Source: Nostoc sp. NMS2 | GTDB lineage: Bacteria > Cyanobacteriota > Cyanobacteriia > Cyanobacteriales > Nostocaceae | Direction of reading: 5' to 3' | Assembly (NCBI RefSeq): GCF_017115105.1 | Contig: NZ_JABXKH010000037.1 | Location: 1-54,257 of the forward strand | Length of the DNA stretch: 54,257 bases | Shown: positions 54,204 to 54,257 of the stretch, in pieces | Layout: each line of letters starts with the position of its first letter | Numbering within the stretch: the stretch's first letter is position 1 | Notes under the pieces: generated by a model | Databases searched by the model: none | Told to the model about the DNA's origin: nothing | The model's input: the letters and a program-made list of their open reading frames with translations, nothing else | Program-made: the position numbers and the translations under genes

Positions 54204-54257
54204 TAAACCACGTCTATCTTGAAACCTGTAGTTCAACTCTAATGAATAAGGATTTGC
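54204..54257. repeat. Inverted copy of the repeat end at 40381
   Basis: The last 54 bases are the complement of 40381-40434 with one mismatch. The repeat very likely continues past the window edge. Confidence 0.85.

Overview
The window looks like a chromosomal segment of a filamentous, heterocyst-forming cyanobacterium close to Nostoc/Anabaena. The evidence is the many HIP1 octamers (GCGATCGC), a chlB gene for dark chlorophyll synthesis, Psb32-like and Ycf37-like photosystem proteins, a HetP-family protein, a SusB-type sucrose synthase followed by a GH65/phosphoglucomutase fusion, and Nostoc-style heptamer repeats between genes. These assignments rest on motifs read by eye, not on a database search.

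Layout. 1-3.5 kb: a decayed IS66-like element abutting a parvulin-type isomerase gene, then a conserved protein of unknown function whose stop codon lies at the edge of a 177-bp MITE. 3.9-9.2 kb: dapB, a membrane protein, a secreted beta-helix protein, cobH and psb32. 9.4-12 kb: a vapBC-type pair and three small envelope-type proteins. 12.7-17.2 kb: an orphan metal-binding lipoprotein, a DUF4330 protein, an M48 protease, a PPP phosphatase and a DUF2470 protein. 17.4-24.4 kb: a plasmid-type CyRepA1 replication protein, a DUF4926 protein, a second vapBC pair whose toxin is broken by a MITE, a small membrane protein, and chlB with two stray copies of its 3' end. 25-31.6 kb: cyclophilin, copper amine oxidase, FAD oxidoreductase, Ycf37-like TPR protein, a solute-binding protein, rplT and rpmI. 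31.8-39.6 kb: an RNB exonuclease with rpsR and rpmG, an RDD protein, a PEP-CTERM-like protein, moeA, a cysteine-desulfurase-like protein and a DUF4327 protein. 39.6-41 kb is repeat-rich and gene-free. 41-51.7 kb: a large CBS/PAS hybrid histidine kinase, the HetP-family protein, susB and the GH65-phosphoglucomutase fusion. 51.7-54.2 kb: a complete IS4-type element, an Rrf2 regulator and a pentapeptide-repeat protein.

How genes work together. SusB interconverts sucrose and NDP-glucose plus fructose. The GH65 enzyme would phosphorolyse a glucose disaccharide to beta-glucose-1-phosphate, which its own fused phosphoglucomutase domain turns into glucose-6-phosphate. The HetP-like protein and the hybrid kinase sit just upstream. 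rpmG, rpsR and the RNB exonuclease look like one translation/RNA-turnover transcript, and rpmI-rplT a second.

The most unusual feature is the repeat landscape. Three elements share an 18-bp terminal inverted repeat and each has an exact 10-bp target duplication, but they carry three different cores; each core also occurs elsewhere in the window without that shell. Repeats and element ends also lie inside or at the end of genes: a palindrome is translated in frame inside moeA, a repeat cluster forms the linker of the GH65 fusion, and the stop codons of at least seven genes lie in a repeat or element end.
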